A stretch of DNA of 64,000 nucleotides from Thalassotalea euphylliae (GCF_003390395.1 NZ_QUOV01000001.1:868001-932000), one strand, 5' to 3'; counted from the first letter of the stretch, positions 17,070 through 27,455 are shown. Notes: generated from the letters alone by a model not told the origin. Numbers and translations: made by a program.

Positions 17070-18034
17070 TGACTGTTTCAGTTTTTGCCCCTGCTTCAAT
17101 AGGTAATGTGACGGTTGGCTTTGATGTTTTAGGCCTTGCTGTGCAACCGGTTGATGGCAGCTTGTTAGGCGATGTGGTTAGTGTCGAAGCCAGTGATAGC
17201 GATCGTCTTGATGTCATTGGCAACTTCGCTAATAAATTACCGAGCGAGCCAAGCGATAATATCGTTTGGCACTGTTTGCAACTATTTAACCAAGCCTTGG
17301 CTGAACAAAAGGCTGCGCAAAAGGCTGCGCAAGGTCATACAATTCAGTCTGTTAGGTTAACGCTTGATAAAAAAATGCCAGTTGGCAGTGGTTTAGGTTC
17401 AAGCGCGTGCTCTGTTGTCGCAGCGCTTGAAGCGCTTAATGCATTTTATGACAAACCATTTTCGCCTGAGCAAATGTTAGCCATGATGGGACAAATGGAA
17501 GCGCAAATTAGTGGCAGCCTGCACTACGATAATGTTGCGCCATGTTACTTTGGCGGTTTGCAGTTAATGATCGCCGACCCAGCGATAATCACGCGAACAT
17601 TGCCAAGCTTTGAAGATTGCTATTTTGTGATGGCGTACCCGGGTATTGAAGTCTCGACGAAAGCAGCACGTGAAGTATTGCCTAATGAGTACTCAAAAGC
17701 TGATGCTATTGCCTTTGGGCAAACCTTAGCAGGCTTTGTTGACGCTTGTTACCGACAAGACAAACAACAAGCTTTCGGTCATTTTAAAGATGTACTGGCT
17801 GAGCCTTATCGAGAGAGCTTATTGCCGGGCTTTGTTGAAGCGAAAGCTCATTTGCAATCAGCAGGTTGTTTAGCGGTTGGCATATCTGGCTCAGGTCCAA
17901 CATTATTTGCCGTAACCGACGATAAAGCTCTGGCTGACAACGCAGCTACTTGGCTGCAAGAAAATTACTTATCAACAGAATTAGGTTTTGTGCATGTCTG
18001 CAAAGCCGACACACAGGGCGCTCGCTGCCTGTAA
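17069..18034 (+). CDS. thrB: Homoserine kinase ThrB
   Basis: ThrB phosphorylates homoserine with ATP. It is a GHMP kinase: the substrate loop APASIGNVTVGFDVLG lies near the N-terminus, the ATP-binding MPVGSGLGSSACS near residue 103, and the C-terminal AVGISGSGPTLFA near 268. The ATG at 17069 shares a base with the thrA stop (TAATG), giving 321 residues; earlier in-frame starts would lie inside thrA. An in-frame KAAQKAAQ doublet near residue 76 is a small duplication (AAGGCTGCGCA twice) not expected in the family. Confidence 0.96.
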   Translation: MTVSVFAPASIGNVTVGFDVLGLAVQPVDGSLLGDVVSVEASDSDRLDVIGNFANKLPSEPSDNIVWHCLQLFNQALAEQKAAQKAAQGHTIQSVRLTLDKKMPVGSGLGSSACSVVAALEALNAFYDKPFSPEQMLAMMGQMEAQISGSLHYDNVAPCYFGGLQLMIADPAIITRTLPSFEDCYFVMAYPGIEVSTKAAREVLPNEYSKADAIAFGQTLAGFVDACYRQDKQQAFGHFKDVLAEPYRESLLPGFVEAKAHLQSAGCLAVGISGSGPTLFAVTDDKALADNAATWLQENYLSTELGFVHVCKADTQGARCL

Positions 18035-18050
18035 ATGGAAGGAAGTTAAC

Positions 18051-19325
18051 GTGAAGTTTTATAATTTAAAAGAAAATGAAGAGCAAGTCAGTTTTGCTCA
18101 AGCAGTTAAACAAGGTTTAGGCAAAAATCAGGGCTTATTCTTTCCTGAAGATATTCCGGCGCTCGACAATGTTGATGAACTGTTGGCAATGTCTTTAGTT
18201 GAGCGCAGCGTGCATGTATTGGCTCCTTTTGTCGCAGGCGATTTAACCAAAGATGAACTGGCGGAAATTGTCACTAACGCTTTTAATTTTCCAGCGCAAA
18301 TTCAGCCGATCAGCGAGCAACGTTCAGTATTGGAATTATTCCATGGTCCAACGCTAGCCTTTAAAGACTTTGGCGCCCGCTTTATGGCGCAGTGTCTACA
18401 AAAATTCACTAATGGTCAAAAGATCACTATTTTAACGGCAACTTCTGGTGATACAGGCGCGGCTGTTGCTCATGCGTTCCATGGCTTAGAGAATATCCGT
18501 GTGGTGATCTTATACCCGAAAGGTAAGATCAGCTTACTGCAAGAGAAAATGTTCACAACGCTTGGCGGCAATATTGAAACCATTGCCATTGAGGGCAGCT
18601 TTGATGATTGTCAGGCACTTGTTAAACAGTCATTTGACGATAAAGAGCTAGCACAAGCTATTGGCCTAAATTCAGCTAACTCAATTAATATTAGCCGCTT
18701 ACTCGCGCAAGTTTGTTACTACTTTGAGGCGGTGGCTCAATTAAAACGTCAAAATAGCCAGTTAGAAGATATCGTCTTTTCTGTGCCAAGTGGCAACTTT
18801 GGTAACTTAACGGCGGGCTTATTTGCTAAAGCCATGGGCTTACCAATTAAACGCTTTGTTGCCGCAACTAATGCCAATGATACTGTGCCACGTTATTTAG
18901 CAACGGGCGAGTGGGCGCCGAAAGCCACAGTAGCGACAATTTCTAATGCGATGGACGTTAGTAACCCGAATAACTGGCCACGCGTTGAGCATATGCTAAA
19001 AGCGGGCATCGTAGACGAATGTGTGAGCTCAATTTCGGTCGATGAAGAACAAACGCAATCAACTATGTTGCAACTGAATAAATTAGGCTATATCAGCGAG
19101 CCGCACGCAGCAGTAGCTTACAAAGCGCTTGGTCACTGTGAAGACAATGAGTTTGGTGTGTTCTTAGGTACGGCGCATCCCGCTAAGTTTAAAGATGTAG
19201 TGGAAAGTACTTTGGGGCAGCCAATTGCGCTGCCAAAAGAATTAGCCGATTGCGCTGGTGAAAAGATTCTATCGGTGGATATGAATGCTGATTTTGCTGG
19301 TTTAAGAGCTTACTTGTTGACGTAA
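18051..19325 (+). CDS. thrC: Threonine synthase ThrC
   Basis: ThrC converts O-phosphohomoserine to threonine with pyridoxal phosphate. The GTG at 18051 follows GGAAGG and gives 424 residues (E. coli 428), beginning with the family-typical KFYNLKENEEQVSFAQAV. The PLP lysine lies in HGPTLAFKDFGARFM (near residue 104), the phosphate-binding ATSGDTGAAV near 137, and SVPSGNFGNLTAG near 245. It is the last gene of thrABC; an in-frame reading further upstream would overlap thrB and is not needed. Confidence 0.96.
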   Translation: MKFYNLKENEEQVSFAQAVKQGLGKNQGLFFPEDIPALDNVDELLAMSLVERSVHVLAPFVAGDLTKDELAEIVTNAFNFPAQIQPISEQRSVLELFHGPTLAFKDFGARFMAQCLQKFTNGQKITILTATSGDTGAAVAHAFHGLENIRVVILYPKGKISLLQEKMFTTLGGNIETIAIEGSFDDCQALVKQSFDDKELAQAIGLNSANSINISRLLAQVCYYFEAVAQLKRQNSQLEDIVFSVPSGNFGNLTAGLFAKAMGLPIKRFVAATNANDTVPRYLATGEWAPKATVATISNAMDVSNPNNWPRVEHMLKAGIVDECVSSISVDEEQTQSTMLQLNKLGYISEPHAAVAYKALGHCEDNEFGVFLGTAHPAKFKDVVESTLGQPIALPKELADCAGEKILSVDMNADFAGLRAYLLT

Positions 19326-19374
19326 GCTCTTTAAGAAAAGGCATTTAAGTTTAAGTTTTGTTACTTAAGCTTTC

Positions 19375-19938
19375 TTAATCAAAATAAATGATCATTTCTG
19401 CCGCTTCACAGTGGCAGTCAAAGCCACAAAGAATGCAGTCGTAGCCATTTAATGCGTCTTCACGCCACTTATCTGGGTGCGATTGCACTAACTCGCCACC
19501 ACATTTGGTAAAGTATTTCACTGCGCTATTGCCTGGGCTTTGTTTCCATAAATGACTCACGCCTGCAATCGCCCCTTGCTGCTTGGCGGCAGTAATCGAC
19601 AGCTTAAGCAATTCACTGCCAATACCATAGCCTCGATAGTTTTCATCAACGGTATTGCATTTGAAATAACAAACTTGAGCCGTGTCTGCCTGCCACTTTT
19701 GTGGGGAACACCATTTGTCGATATGCCATTGCTCGGCGGCATAGGTAATGCGAAAGCCAACGAGCTTGTTGCCGTCATATGCAACAAAGCCAGCATTAAT
19801 CTCGTCTTTAAAACCTTTTTGATACCAGTCTTGAATATTGTTCTCGTTCATATAGCCATCACCATGCACATGGTTGGCTAGCTGGATCACTTTAGCAAAG
19901 TCATTTGGGGCCAACGCCCGATAATCAATGGTCGTCAT
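19375..19938 (-). CDS. GNAT-family N-acetyltransferase
   Basis: This 187-residue protein has the GNAT fold. The acetyl-CoA-binding motif appears as NYRGYGIGSELL (about 98-109), preceded by a beta strand CYFKCNTVDE. The C-terminus is unusually Cys-rich (CILCGFDCHCEAAE), which could bind a metal; that is inference. The substrate is unknown. It stands alone and is convergent with thrC. Confidence 0.75.
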   Translation of the reverse strand: MTTIDYRALAPNDFAKVIQLANHVHGDGYMNENNIQDWYQKGFKDEINAGFVAYDGNKLVGFRITYAAEQWHIDKWCSPQKWQADTAQVCYFKCNTVDENYRGYGIGSELLKLSITAAKQQGAIAGVSHLWKQSPGNSAVKYFTKCGGELVQSHPDKWREDALNGYDCILCGFDCHCEAAEMIIYFD

Positions 19939-20021
19939 TACTGCTTGTCACGCCAATTAAAATAATGGCATAGTTTGCCACTGTTTTGATTTAGTTGCAT
20001 TAACGCTCGCCCAATTAACCT

Positions 20022-21359
20022 ATGTATGATCCGCTACACGATTCCATCCCTGGTATTAACCTTGACTATCCCAACAGCTATTGGGCTGATGTTTCTGGCG
20101 AAAGTCCAGACAATGATGGCCAGCTGCAAAGTGATCTCGATGTTGATGTAGTCATCATTGGCGGCGGCTTTACTGGCTTATCCTGCGCATACTACCTTGC
20201 TGCAGAACAAGGTATCAAAGCGGTTGTGTTAGAGGCTAATCAAACCGCTTGGGGCTGTAGTGGTCGTAATGCAGGATTTGTCTTAAAGAGCTCTGGTCGA
20301 AAATCGTTTACTGACATGGCGAACGATTGGGGCAATGAAGTAATGCGTGGCATCTATCAAGAGATGGCGGCGGGCGTTGATACCGTCAATAATTTAATTG
20401 CACAAGGCATAGACTGTGATCGCCAAGCACCTGGCTATTTAAAAGTTGCTCATAAGCCTAATAAGCTCAAGGAATTAATTGCCCTCGCTGATGTTCAACG
20501 CCAGCAATTTGGTTATCAAGTGGAAGTGCTGTCAAAGCAGCAAGTCCGTGATCAGTACATGGATGACCAACAAGCCTATGGTGCCATTCGCTATCAAGAT
20601 GGTTTTGGCTTAAACCCACTTAAACTTGCCTGGGGCTATCAGCGCTTAGCGCGCCAAGCGGGTGCTAAAATTTATACTGGCACGCCAGTGATTAATTGGC
20701 AGCAACAAGGCGAATATCAAGAGTTAATCACGCCAAATGCTAAGGTGCGCGCGAAAAAAGTGGTGCTAGCAACCAATGGTTATACACCCAAAGGTTTTCA
20801 TCCTTGGGTTAATAACCGATTCTTGCCAGTACTATCACAAATAATTGTCACTGAGCCGCTGACCGAGCAACAAATTGCGGCATGCAACTGGCAAACGAAT
20901 AATGTGGTAATGGACACTCGTGCGTTAAAATACTATTACCGAAAGCTGCCAGATAATCGTATCTTATTTGGTGGGCGCGGCGCCATTACTGGTAAGGGCG
21001 CAGAAGATGATTATTACCCGAAACGTTTGCTTTCGGTGTTAAAGCAAAGTTTTCCTGCACTTCAACGCATTAACTATGATTACGCGTGGGCTGGGTGGAT
21101 TTGCATGTCGCTAGATGATATTCCACATATTTATCACGATGACCAGCAACAGGTTTTCTATGCTATGGGCTATTGCGGGGCAGGGCTGTCATTTTCGGCA
21201 CAGGCAGGTAAACGCTTAGCGGAAAGTGTCGCAGAAAAACAGCTTCCTAATTTACCGATATTTAATCGTCACTTACCTAAGTTTCCGTTTGCCCCGCTAA
21301 GACGAGTTGGCCAATGGGGCTATTTTCAATACGGCAAAATCAAAGATAGGTATTTTTAG
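20022..21359 (+). CDS. FAD-dependent oxidoreductase (DAO family, OrdL/PuuB-like)
   Basis: This 445-residue protein belongs to the D-amino-acid-oxidase-like flavoprotein family. The FAD-binding motif DVVIIGGGFTGLSCAYYLA lies near residue 42, followed by LEANQTAWGCSGRNAGF. A C-terminal GYCGAGLSFSAQAGK (about 388-402) closes the flavin site. The closest named relatives are gamma-glutamylputrescine oxidase and similar amine or amino acid oxidases; the substrate cannot be read from the sequence. It is monocistronic with a terminator at 21406. Confidence 0.82.
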   Translation: MYDPLHDSIPGINLDYPNSYWADVSGESPDNDGQLQSDLDVDVVIIGGGFTGLSCAYYLAAEQGIKAVVLEANQTAWGCSGRNAGFVLKSSGRKSFTDMANDWGNEVMRGIYQEMAAGVDTVNNLIAQGIDCDRQAPGYLKVAHKPNKLKELIALADVQRQQFGYQVEVLSKQQVRDQYMDDQQAYGAIRYQDGFGLNPLKLAWGYQRLARQAGAKIYTGTPVINWQQQGEYQELITPNAKVRAKKVVLATNGYTPKGFHPWVNNRFLPVLSQIIVTEPLTEQQIAACNWQTNNVVMDTRALKYYYRKLPDNRILFGGRGAITGKGAEDDYYPKRLLSVLKQSFPALQRINYDYAWAGWICMSLDDIPHIYHDDQQQVFYAMGYCGAGLSFSAQAGKRLAESVAEKQLPNLPIFNRHLPKFPFAPLRRVGQWGYFQYGKIKDRYF

Positions 21360-21405
21360 CAACTTAGCATAGTAACTTTTAGATAAAATCATTTGTTGCA
21401 GATGT

Positions 21406-21435
21406 AAAAAAACCACGGTACAGCGTGGTTTTTTT
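21406..21435. terminator. Bidirectional terminator
   Basis: AAAAAAACCACG pairs with CGTGGTTTTTTT around a six-base loop. The A-run and T-run flanks serve both the FAD oxidoreductase (plus strand) and the convergent Ig-like lipoprotein gene. Confidence 0.88.
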
Positions 21436-21454
21436 ATGGGATTAACTAAGCAAG

Positions 21455-23851
21455 CTAGTTAAGGTTAATGGTTAATGGTGACATGCTGGTCGTCGTTCCT
21501 GACGGCGCGGTAATGGTGACTTCCAATACACCGGTTTGAGGCTCACCACCGGCAGGGTTACTAATCAAGAATTCTAATGTAACGGCCGACAACCTGTCAT
21601 CAAAAGTAAATTCAGTTTGACCGAATAGCTCACCTGCAGTTGATGTCACTGTAACCTGTGTATCACGAGGCATTGCTTGCAGCGCTGTATCAGAAACAAA
21701 CAGCTCAAAGCGCTGTGAGCTGCCATCACTAATACTAGGTACATTCTGGCGAATGTTGGTAATGTTAGATCTGAAGGTATCGCCAGCGCCATCGCTTAAG
21801 GTAAATGATGCGCTTGAACTCGCCATTACCATGACAATTGCTTTACGCACATGAATGGCTTGATTATCTTCGGCAGCGCAACGTGCGCCTTGACATTGCG
21901 GACCGTTAAACAAACCGTCTTGTGTTGTAAAGCTATTATCGTTATTAAAATCTAAGAATACTTCACCCGCATCATATTGATTATCTTCATCATCATCACG
22001 CCATGCTTCACTCATATCAACAAAGCCAGAGGCTTGAGCCACCTGACGGCCACGACCTGAAGATACAGTCGAGTTAACAATGGCAGTACCGTCATTGTCG
22101 TCAAAGGTATTATTACCGTTAGTGTCAAAGAAGGTTTCGTGGCCAAGCGCCGTCGCTAAAATGGTAATACGGTGATCAGGTACACGTGGCTCTGCACTAG
22201 TCCAAGTAACTGAACAAGCGCCGTTAGTTGTAATACAGCTTGGCTCAATGGCACCGCCTTCGGTGGTAAAGTTGACGGTTGTACCGTCTGGTACTGGGTT
22301 ATTAAAGTTGTCAGCTAAGCGGGCAGTAATTTGCGCTTCAACACCGCTGATGTCGCCAGCTTCTGGATTGGAAATATCAGTCGATAACGTCACCGAACGT
22401 TGTTCAGGTAAACCCGTATTCACTGACAATAAATCTGACTGGGTTTGTACCTCAATCGTTTCATTGCTGACGTTCATGGTCGACTTAGCAGTAACGCGAA
22501 CGGCAGTTGGTACAGTACCTGCGGTAACTTTAACAGTCACAATACCTTGGCTGTTAGTAAGACCAGATGTTGGGCTTAGCGTCATGCCACCTACTTGAGT
22601 ACTTAAACTAAAGTCCACAGCTTGTTGCGCTAGCGGGTTACCTAAGGCACTGCGCACAGTAAAGGTTAAAGTAGAAGTTTCTTGTTGGCCTTGGCCACCT
22701 GTACCTTTTAAGACGATAGAGGTTGGCTCTGCAGAGGTAAACTCAATTGAACCAAGCTGTTCGCCAGCGATACTCACTGTGCTCGAAGCAATGCTAGTAA
22801 CGCCGTTAACGGTAATTGATGCAACGATAGCATCATCAATACCTGAGCTGCCTGCACAGCTTAAGTCTTCAAAGGTCGCATTGGCACTTCCTTTGATAGT
22901 AAACACTGATTCATCAACAGTAGCGTCACCACTTTGCACACAGTTCGAAGAAAAGCTTACTGGTGTTGGTGTATTAATACGGTTACCTTCGCTATCTACT
23001 AAATCAACAGTTAAACCTAATGTCCCGCCTGCACTGATGGTGTCTGAGCCTAATAGAACCTCACCTTCGTTAAAGGTTCCGCTAGCATCAATATGACCAA
23101 TGCGAATACCTTCATCGACAATAACAGCGTCAGCAGCAATGATTTCGTAGTTAAATTGACTAGGTGTTACTTCGCTATCTTCACCAAGTGACGCAACCAC
23201 AACGCCAGCGCCTATTTGACCGTCGCTTACCAGCGTAACCTTAGCTTCACCTTGGCTATTCGTCAGTGCCGTAGTTGTGTTCAAGGTACCAATATCGGCT
23301 GTAAAAGTGACAATTTCATTAACAATAGGTTGATTAGCATTAGTCGTTAAGCGGGCAATAATTTGCGCTTGTTGATCCGCTTTAAACTGGCTCGTGACTT
23401 GGCCATCGACTAATAGTTGGCTGGCAAGACTAGGGGCTTGCACTGCTGTTGCTTGTAAAAACTCGAAATCGTCTGATGCCGTCAGTTCACCAATCGTCGC
23501 TGTAGCTGTACCTGCGCCAGCAGCAAGCTCAATATTAGTGACCGTAACACTTGCTTGGCCTTGTTCATTAGTGAGGCGAGAGCTAACGGCTAGGCTACCG
23601 ATGGTGGTTTCAAAGCTGACACTGCGGCCTGCGATGATTTGCCCATTGCTATCTAGCACGGTTGCTAATAGCTGTACTTCATCATTGGCTTGAAAGCTTT
23701 GTTGACTTTGCCCTGACGCATTCAAAATGGCTAGGGTAATTGAATTGACTGTTTGGCTTTCACTGGCGGTGGGATTGTCTCCTGAGCTGCCATTACAACC
23801 AACTAAAAGGCTAAGGCTCGCAAAAAGCAGTGCCGTGAAGTACTTTTTCAT
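21455..23851 (-). CDS. Large lipoprotein with repeated bacterial Ig-like (Big_1) domains
   Basis: The 798-residue protein starts with a lipoprotein signal peptide (lipobox LVGC, Cys at 19). It then carries about four or five Ig-like domains of the invasin/intimin Big_1 type, recognisable from repeats such as GRSVSFETTIGSLA...TNEQGQASVTVTN, EIVTFTADIGTLN...TNSQGEAKVTL and TVNFTTEGGAIEP. Near residues 575-650 there are Asp/Asn-rich loops (FDTNGNNTFDDNDG, DDDEDNQYDAGE, FNNDNSFTTQDG) that resemble calcium-binding loops. It is probably anchored to the outer membrane and may act in adhesion. It has no catalytic motif. Confidence 0.82.
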   Translation of the reverse strand: MKKYFTALLFASLSLLVGCNGSSGDNPTASESQTVNSITLAILNASGQSQQSFQANDEVQLLATVLDSNGQIIAGRSVSFETTIGSLAVSSRLTNEQGQASVTVTNIELAAGAGTATATIGELTASDDFEFLQATAVQAPSLASQLLVDGQVTSQFKADQQAQIIARLTTNANQPIVNEIVTFTADIGTLNTTTALTNSQGEAKVTLVSDGQIGAGVVVASLGEDSEVTPSQFNYEIIAADAVIVDEGIRIGHIDASGTFNEGEVLLGSDTISAGGTLGLTVDLVDSEGNRINTPTPVSFSSNCVQSGDATVDESVFTIKGSANATFEDLSCAGSSGIDDAIVASITVNGVTSIASSTVSIAGEQLGSIEFTSAEPTSIVLKGTGGQGQQETSTLTFTVRSALGNPLAQQAVDFSLSTQVGGMTLSPTSGLTNSQGIVTVKVTAGTVPTAVRVTAKSTMNVSNETIEVQTQSDLLSVNTGLPEQRSVTLSTDISNPEAGDISGVEAQITARLADNFNNPVPDGTTVNFTTEGGAIEPSCITTNGACSVTWTSAEPRVPDHRITILATALGHETFFDTNGNNTFDDNDGTAIVNSTVSSGRGRQVAQASGFVDMSEAWRDDDEDNQYDAGEVFLDFNNDNSFTTQDGLFNGPQCQGARCAAEDNQAIHVRKAIVMVMASSSASFTLSDGAGDTFRSNITNIRQNVPSISDGSSQRFELFVSDTALQAMPRDTQVTVTSTAGELFGQTEFTFDDRLSAVTLEFLISNPAGGEPQTGVLEVTITAPSGTTTSMSPLTINLN

Positions 23852-24042
23852 TCGGAATACCTGTTGAAAAGGATGGACGTAAAACTACAGCAAGAATAAA
23901 TTTCTGTCGGTAAAAAGTCTATGAATTTTCTGGGCTATTTTGTGTTCTTAATCAGATATTACTCAGTTAAATTACTGGTAATTTTAACGAGCGAGTTTGG
24001 CTACTCGCGTAATTCAACTACTTGGTCCGCGCATCTAGTTGC

Positions 24043-25011
24043 CTAGTTCACCTTGTTAATTAACTTGCCTGTATTAAAGCCTGCGATGTTTGCCGCAACT
24101 ATATTTAAAATACGTTGCTGTGCTTGTTGGCTTGCCCAAGCAATATGACCCGTGATAGCAAGATTGGGAATATCACCGCTAACAAAGCCAGCAACTAATG
24201 GGTGTGAGCTTGGTGGTGGCTCTTGATCAAGCACATCTAAAATGGCGTAGCTAAGCTGCTGTGTTCTCAGTGCATTGGCTAATGCATTATTGTCAATCAG
24301 GTCGCCACGGGCAGTATTAATCAATATTGATGAAGGCTTCATTTGAGCTAAGCGAGCACTATTGATTAACCCTTGAGTTGCGGGCGTTGAAGGGCAATGT
24401 AAACTGACAACATCAGCATTAGCTAGCATATCGTTAAAACTGACGCGGTCTTCGCGAACTGTGTGGCTGTCAGGTCGCTCTGCAATTAGTACCTTCATAT
24501 CAAAAGCACGTGCCGCTTTAGCAACCGCTTGGCCAATATGGCCATAGCCTAAAATACCGAATGTTTTTCCCGCTAATTCATTAATTGGCTGATCGTGCAA
24601 ACAAAATGCTTGGCTGGTGCTCCATTTGCCGCTGGCAACATTGGCATTGTGCTGTTCAATATTTTGAAAACGCTTAAACAGCTGTGCAAAAACATATTGA
24701 GCGATTGGCGGCCCTGCATAGTCTTTTGCATGACAAACCTCAATTTGGCGCTGTTTAGCTGCGGCTAAATCAATATTGTTCGTGCCAGTTGCGGCAACAC
24801 AAATCAGTTTTAGCTTAGGTAGCTTGGCCAGTGTTTCGGCATCTAATACCACTTTATTGGTGATAATTATTTCGGCATGCTGGGCGCGGCTAATCACTTC
24901 TGCTGGCTGAGTGAACTCATGTATGGTGAGCTTTTCTGTTTTTTGGCGAATTGGATTAACATCAAGGCCAGAATTGAAGGTGCCGTAATCAAGAAATACT
25001 GTTGTCATCAT
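24043..25011 (-). CDS. D-2-hydroxyacid dehydrogenase (NAD-dependent)
   Basis: This 322-residue protein belongs to the D-isomer 2-hydroxyacid dehydrogenase family. The NAD-binding glycine motif GILGYGHIGQAVA lies near residue 150. The catalytic Arg sits in NTARGDLIDNNAL (near 236), the Glu in LDVLDQEPP, and the His in ITGHIAWAS (near 288). Hydroxypyruvate/glycerate dehydrogenase (HprA-like) is the closest functional guess. A second in-frame ATG lies one codon in. It is monocistronic. Confidence 0.85.
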   Translation of the reverse strand: MMTTVFLDYGTFNSGLDVNPIRQKTEKLTIHEFTQPAEVISRAQHAEIIITNKVVLDAETLAKLPKLKLICVAATGTNNIDLAAAKQRQIEVCHAKDYAGPPIAQYVFAQLFKRFQNIEQHNANVASGKWSTSQAFCLHDQPINELAGKTFGILGYGHIGQAVAKAARAFDMKVLIAERPDSHTVREDRVSFNDMLANADVVSLHCPSTPATQGLINSARLAQMKPSSILINTARGDLIDNNALANALRTQQLSYAILDVLDQEPPPSSHPLVAGFVSGDIPNLAITGHIAWASQQAQQRILNIVAANIAGFNTGKLINKVN

Positions 25012-25208
25012 TTTATTGCCGCTTAGCGTGGCTCAGGGGAGTGGCGCAAGCTTAACGAGAAAGGCAATAGGCCTCAAGTACGGCGATTCACATGGTTTTT
25101 ACGATAGTTGTAATGGCGTTATTAACCCACAGCACTTATAGTAACGCTGGTAAAGGTAAGGGCATAGTGCCCGCAAAGCCTAAGAACAATAACTAGAGAT
25201 AGTAAACC

Positions 25209-27398
25209 ATGAAATTAAACAAATTATTCGCCGCAATGGCGATTTCTGGCGTACTTTGGGGATGTAACTCAACAGATACTAGCCAAGCCGTTAGCCAATC
25301 ACCAGAAGCCGAGGTTAATACTGTGGCTGCAAATAGTACAGAAATTTCAGCTGCAACTGAGCTGTTAATGTCAGAATGGACTGGCCCATACCAAGGTGTA
25401 CCAGCGTTTGATAAAGTATCACTCATTGGTTTAAAACCTGCGCTGGAAAAAGCGATGGCGTTGAATCTAGCTGAAATCGAGGCGATTGCTAATAATCCAG
25501 CACCAGCAAACTTCGAAAATACCATTGTTGAAATGGAGCGAGCAGGCAAAGTACTCAATCGCATTTTCAGATATTACGGTATTTGGAGTGCTAACCGCTC
25601 TTCAGCTGAATTTAGAGAAATTCAAAGTGAAATGGCACCTAAGCTGTCAGCGTTTTTCTCAAAAATTAATCAAAACGATAAACTTTTCCAACGTGTTTCA
25701 GCTGTTTACAACGGCGAAGAAGTCAAAGGCTTATCAAAAGAGCAGCAACGCTTAGTGTGGTTGGTATACAACGGTTTTGCTCGCAATGGCGCAACCTTGC
25801 AGGGCGAACAAAAAGCACGTTACGCTGAAATTAACCAACGTTTAGCTCAGTTACATACAAAATTCGCTAACAACGTTTTAGCTGATGAAGAGAACTACGT
25901 ACTATTTCTTGATGAAAGCCAGCTGGGTGGTTTAACTGATTCTATTATTGCCGCAGCAGCTAAAGCGGCGAAAGAGCGCGGACAAGAAGGTAAATACGCC
26001 TTTACCAATACTCGTTCTTCAATGGATCCGTTCTTAACCTATTCAACTGAACGTGAATTGCGTAAACAAGTTTGGGAAACCTACTACAACCGTGGTGACA
26101 ATGGTGACGAATTTGATAACAACGAGATTATCAAAGAGATCTTAACACTTCGTCACGAGCGTGTTGGCTTATTAGGTTACGATAATTATGCATCGTGGCG
26201 TTTAGAAGATCGTATGGCGAAAAAGCCAGAGAATGCGATCGCATTAATGGAGAAAGTTTGGCCAGCAGCAATTGCCCGTGTTGATGAAGAAGTGGCAGAC
26301 ATGCTGAACATCGCCAAAGCAGACGGCGTAAAAATGATCAAACCATGGGATTATCGTTACTACGCTGAAAAAGTACGTATGGACAAATACGCACTTGATT
26401 CAAGCGAAGTGAAGAAATACCTACAAGTTGAAAAGCTGCAAGATGCAATGTTCTATGTTGCGGGTCGTTTATTCAACTACAGCTTCAGTGAAATTACCGA
26501 TGGCTCAGTACCTGTATTCCATGAAGATGTGCGCGTATGGGACGTAAAAGATAAAACCTCTGGCGAGCATATTGGTTTATTCTACTTAGACCCGTTTGCC
26601 CGTAAAGGTAAGCGCAGCGGCGCATGGGCGACAACTTACCGCAGTCATACAACGATTGATGGTAAAACTAACGTTTTATCGTCGAATAACTCGAACTTCA
26701 TCAAAGGTAAAGAAGGCGAGCCAGTATTAATTTCTTGGGATGATGCAGAAACTTTCTTCCACGAATTTGGTCATGCATTGCACTTCTTATCATCTAATGT
26801 TGATTATCCAACGCTAAATGGTGGTGTACGTGATTACACTGAATTCCAATCACAGCTATTAGAGCGTTGGTTAACTACCGATGAAGTGATTAACACTTAC
26901 TTGGTGCACTATAAAACTGGCGAGCCAATGCCAAAAGATTTAGTCGCTAAAATCAAGCAGGCAGCAACTTTTAACGAAGGTTTTAAAACGACTGAGTACT
27001 TAGCGTCTGCGATTATTGATATGAAGCTACACACGACAGATCCTGCTGGTATTGACCCAGATAAATTTGAGCGTGAAGAATTAGCCAAGCTCAATATGCC
27101 ATCGCAAATTGTTATGCGTCACCGTACGCCGCATTTTGGTCATGTATTTAGTGGGGAAGGCTACTCAGCTGCATACTACGGCTACATGTGGGCAGAAGTG
27201 CTAACCTCTGATGCGTCAGAAGCGTTTGAAGAAGCTCCTGGTGGTTATTACGACCCTGCTGTCGCAGCAAAATTAGTAGAGCACTTATTCAGCGTGCGTA
27301 ACGCGGTAGATCCTGCCGAAGCATATCGAGCGTTCCGTGGCCGTGACGCTGTGGTTGATGCGCTAATGCGTGACCGTGGTTTTCCGGTGACTAAATAG
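25209..27398 (+). CDS. M3-family metallopeptidase lipoprotein (peptidyl-dipeptidase Dcp-like)
   Basis: This 729-residue zinc peptidase carries the M3 motif HEFGHALH at about residue 518, with the third ligand region ending a downstream helix near 547. The N-terminus is a lipoprotein signal peptide with a WGC lipobox (Cys near 19), so it is probably anchored in the cell envelope, whereas E. coli Dcp lacks a lipid anchor. Peptidyl-dipeptidase activity on short peptides is the inferred function; oligopeptidase A is the related alternative. A terminator follows at 27456. Confidence 0.88.
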   Translation: MKLNKLFAAMAISGVLWGCNSTDTSQAVSQSPEAEVNTVAANSTEISAATELLMSEWTGPYQGVPAFDKVSLIGLKPALEKAMALNLAEIEAIANNPAPANFENTIVEMERAGKVLNRIFRYYGIWSANRSSAEFREIQSEMAPKLSAFFSKINQNDKLFQRVSAVYNGEEVKGLSKEQQRLVWLVYNGFARNGATLQGEQKARYAEINQRLAQLHTKFANNVLADEENYVLFLDESQLGGLTDSIIAAAAKAAKERGQEGKYAFTNTRSSMDPFLTYSTERELRKQVWETYYNRGDNGDEFDNNEIIKEILTLRHERVGLLGYDNYASWRLEDRMAKKPENAIALMEKVWPAAIARVDEEVADMLNIAKADGVKMIKPWDYRYYAEKVRMDKYALDSSEVKKYLQVEKLQDAMFYVAGRLFNYSFSEITDGSVPVFHEDVRVWDVKDKTSGEHIGLFYLDPFARKGKRSGAWATTYRSHTTIDGKTNVLSSNNSNFIKGKEGEPVLISWDDAETFFHEFGHALHFLSSNVDYPTLNGGVRDYTEFQSQLLERWLTTDEVINTYLVHYKTGEPMPKDLVAKIKQAATFNEGFKTTEYLASAIIDMKLHTTDPAGIDPDKFEREELAKLNMPSQIVMRHRTPHFGHVFSGEGYSAAYYGYMWAEVLTSDASEAFEEAPGGYYDPAVAAKLVEHLFSVRNAVDPAEAYRAFRGRDAVVDALMRDRGFPVTK

Positions 27399-27455
27399 TA
27401 ACTTTTAAATTAAGTTATCAGCTACTAACTAGCTGAACTAAAAGTTAAATACGCT

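Noticed and set aside
17310..17335. Short AAGGCTGCGCA duplication in thrB as a possible assembly error
   Set aside because: It stays in frame, adds only a few residues in a variable region, and the downstream kinase motifs are intact.
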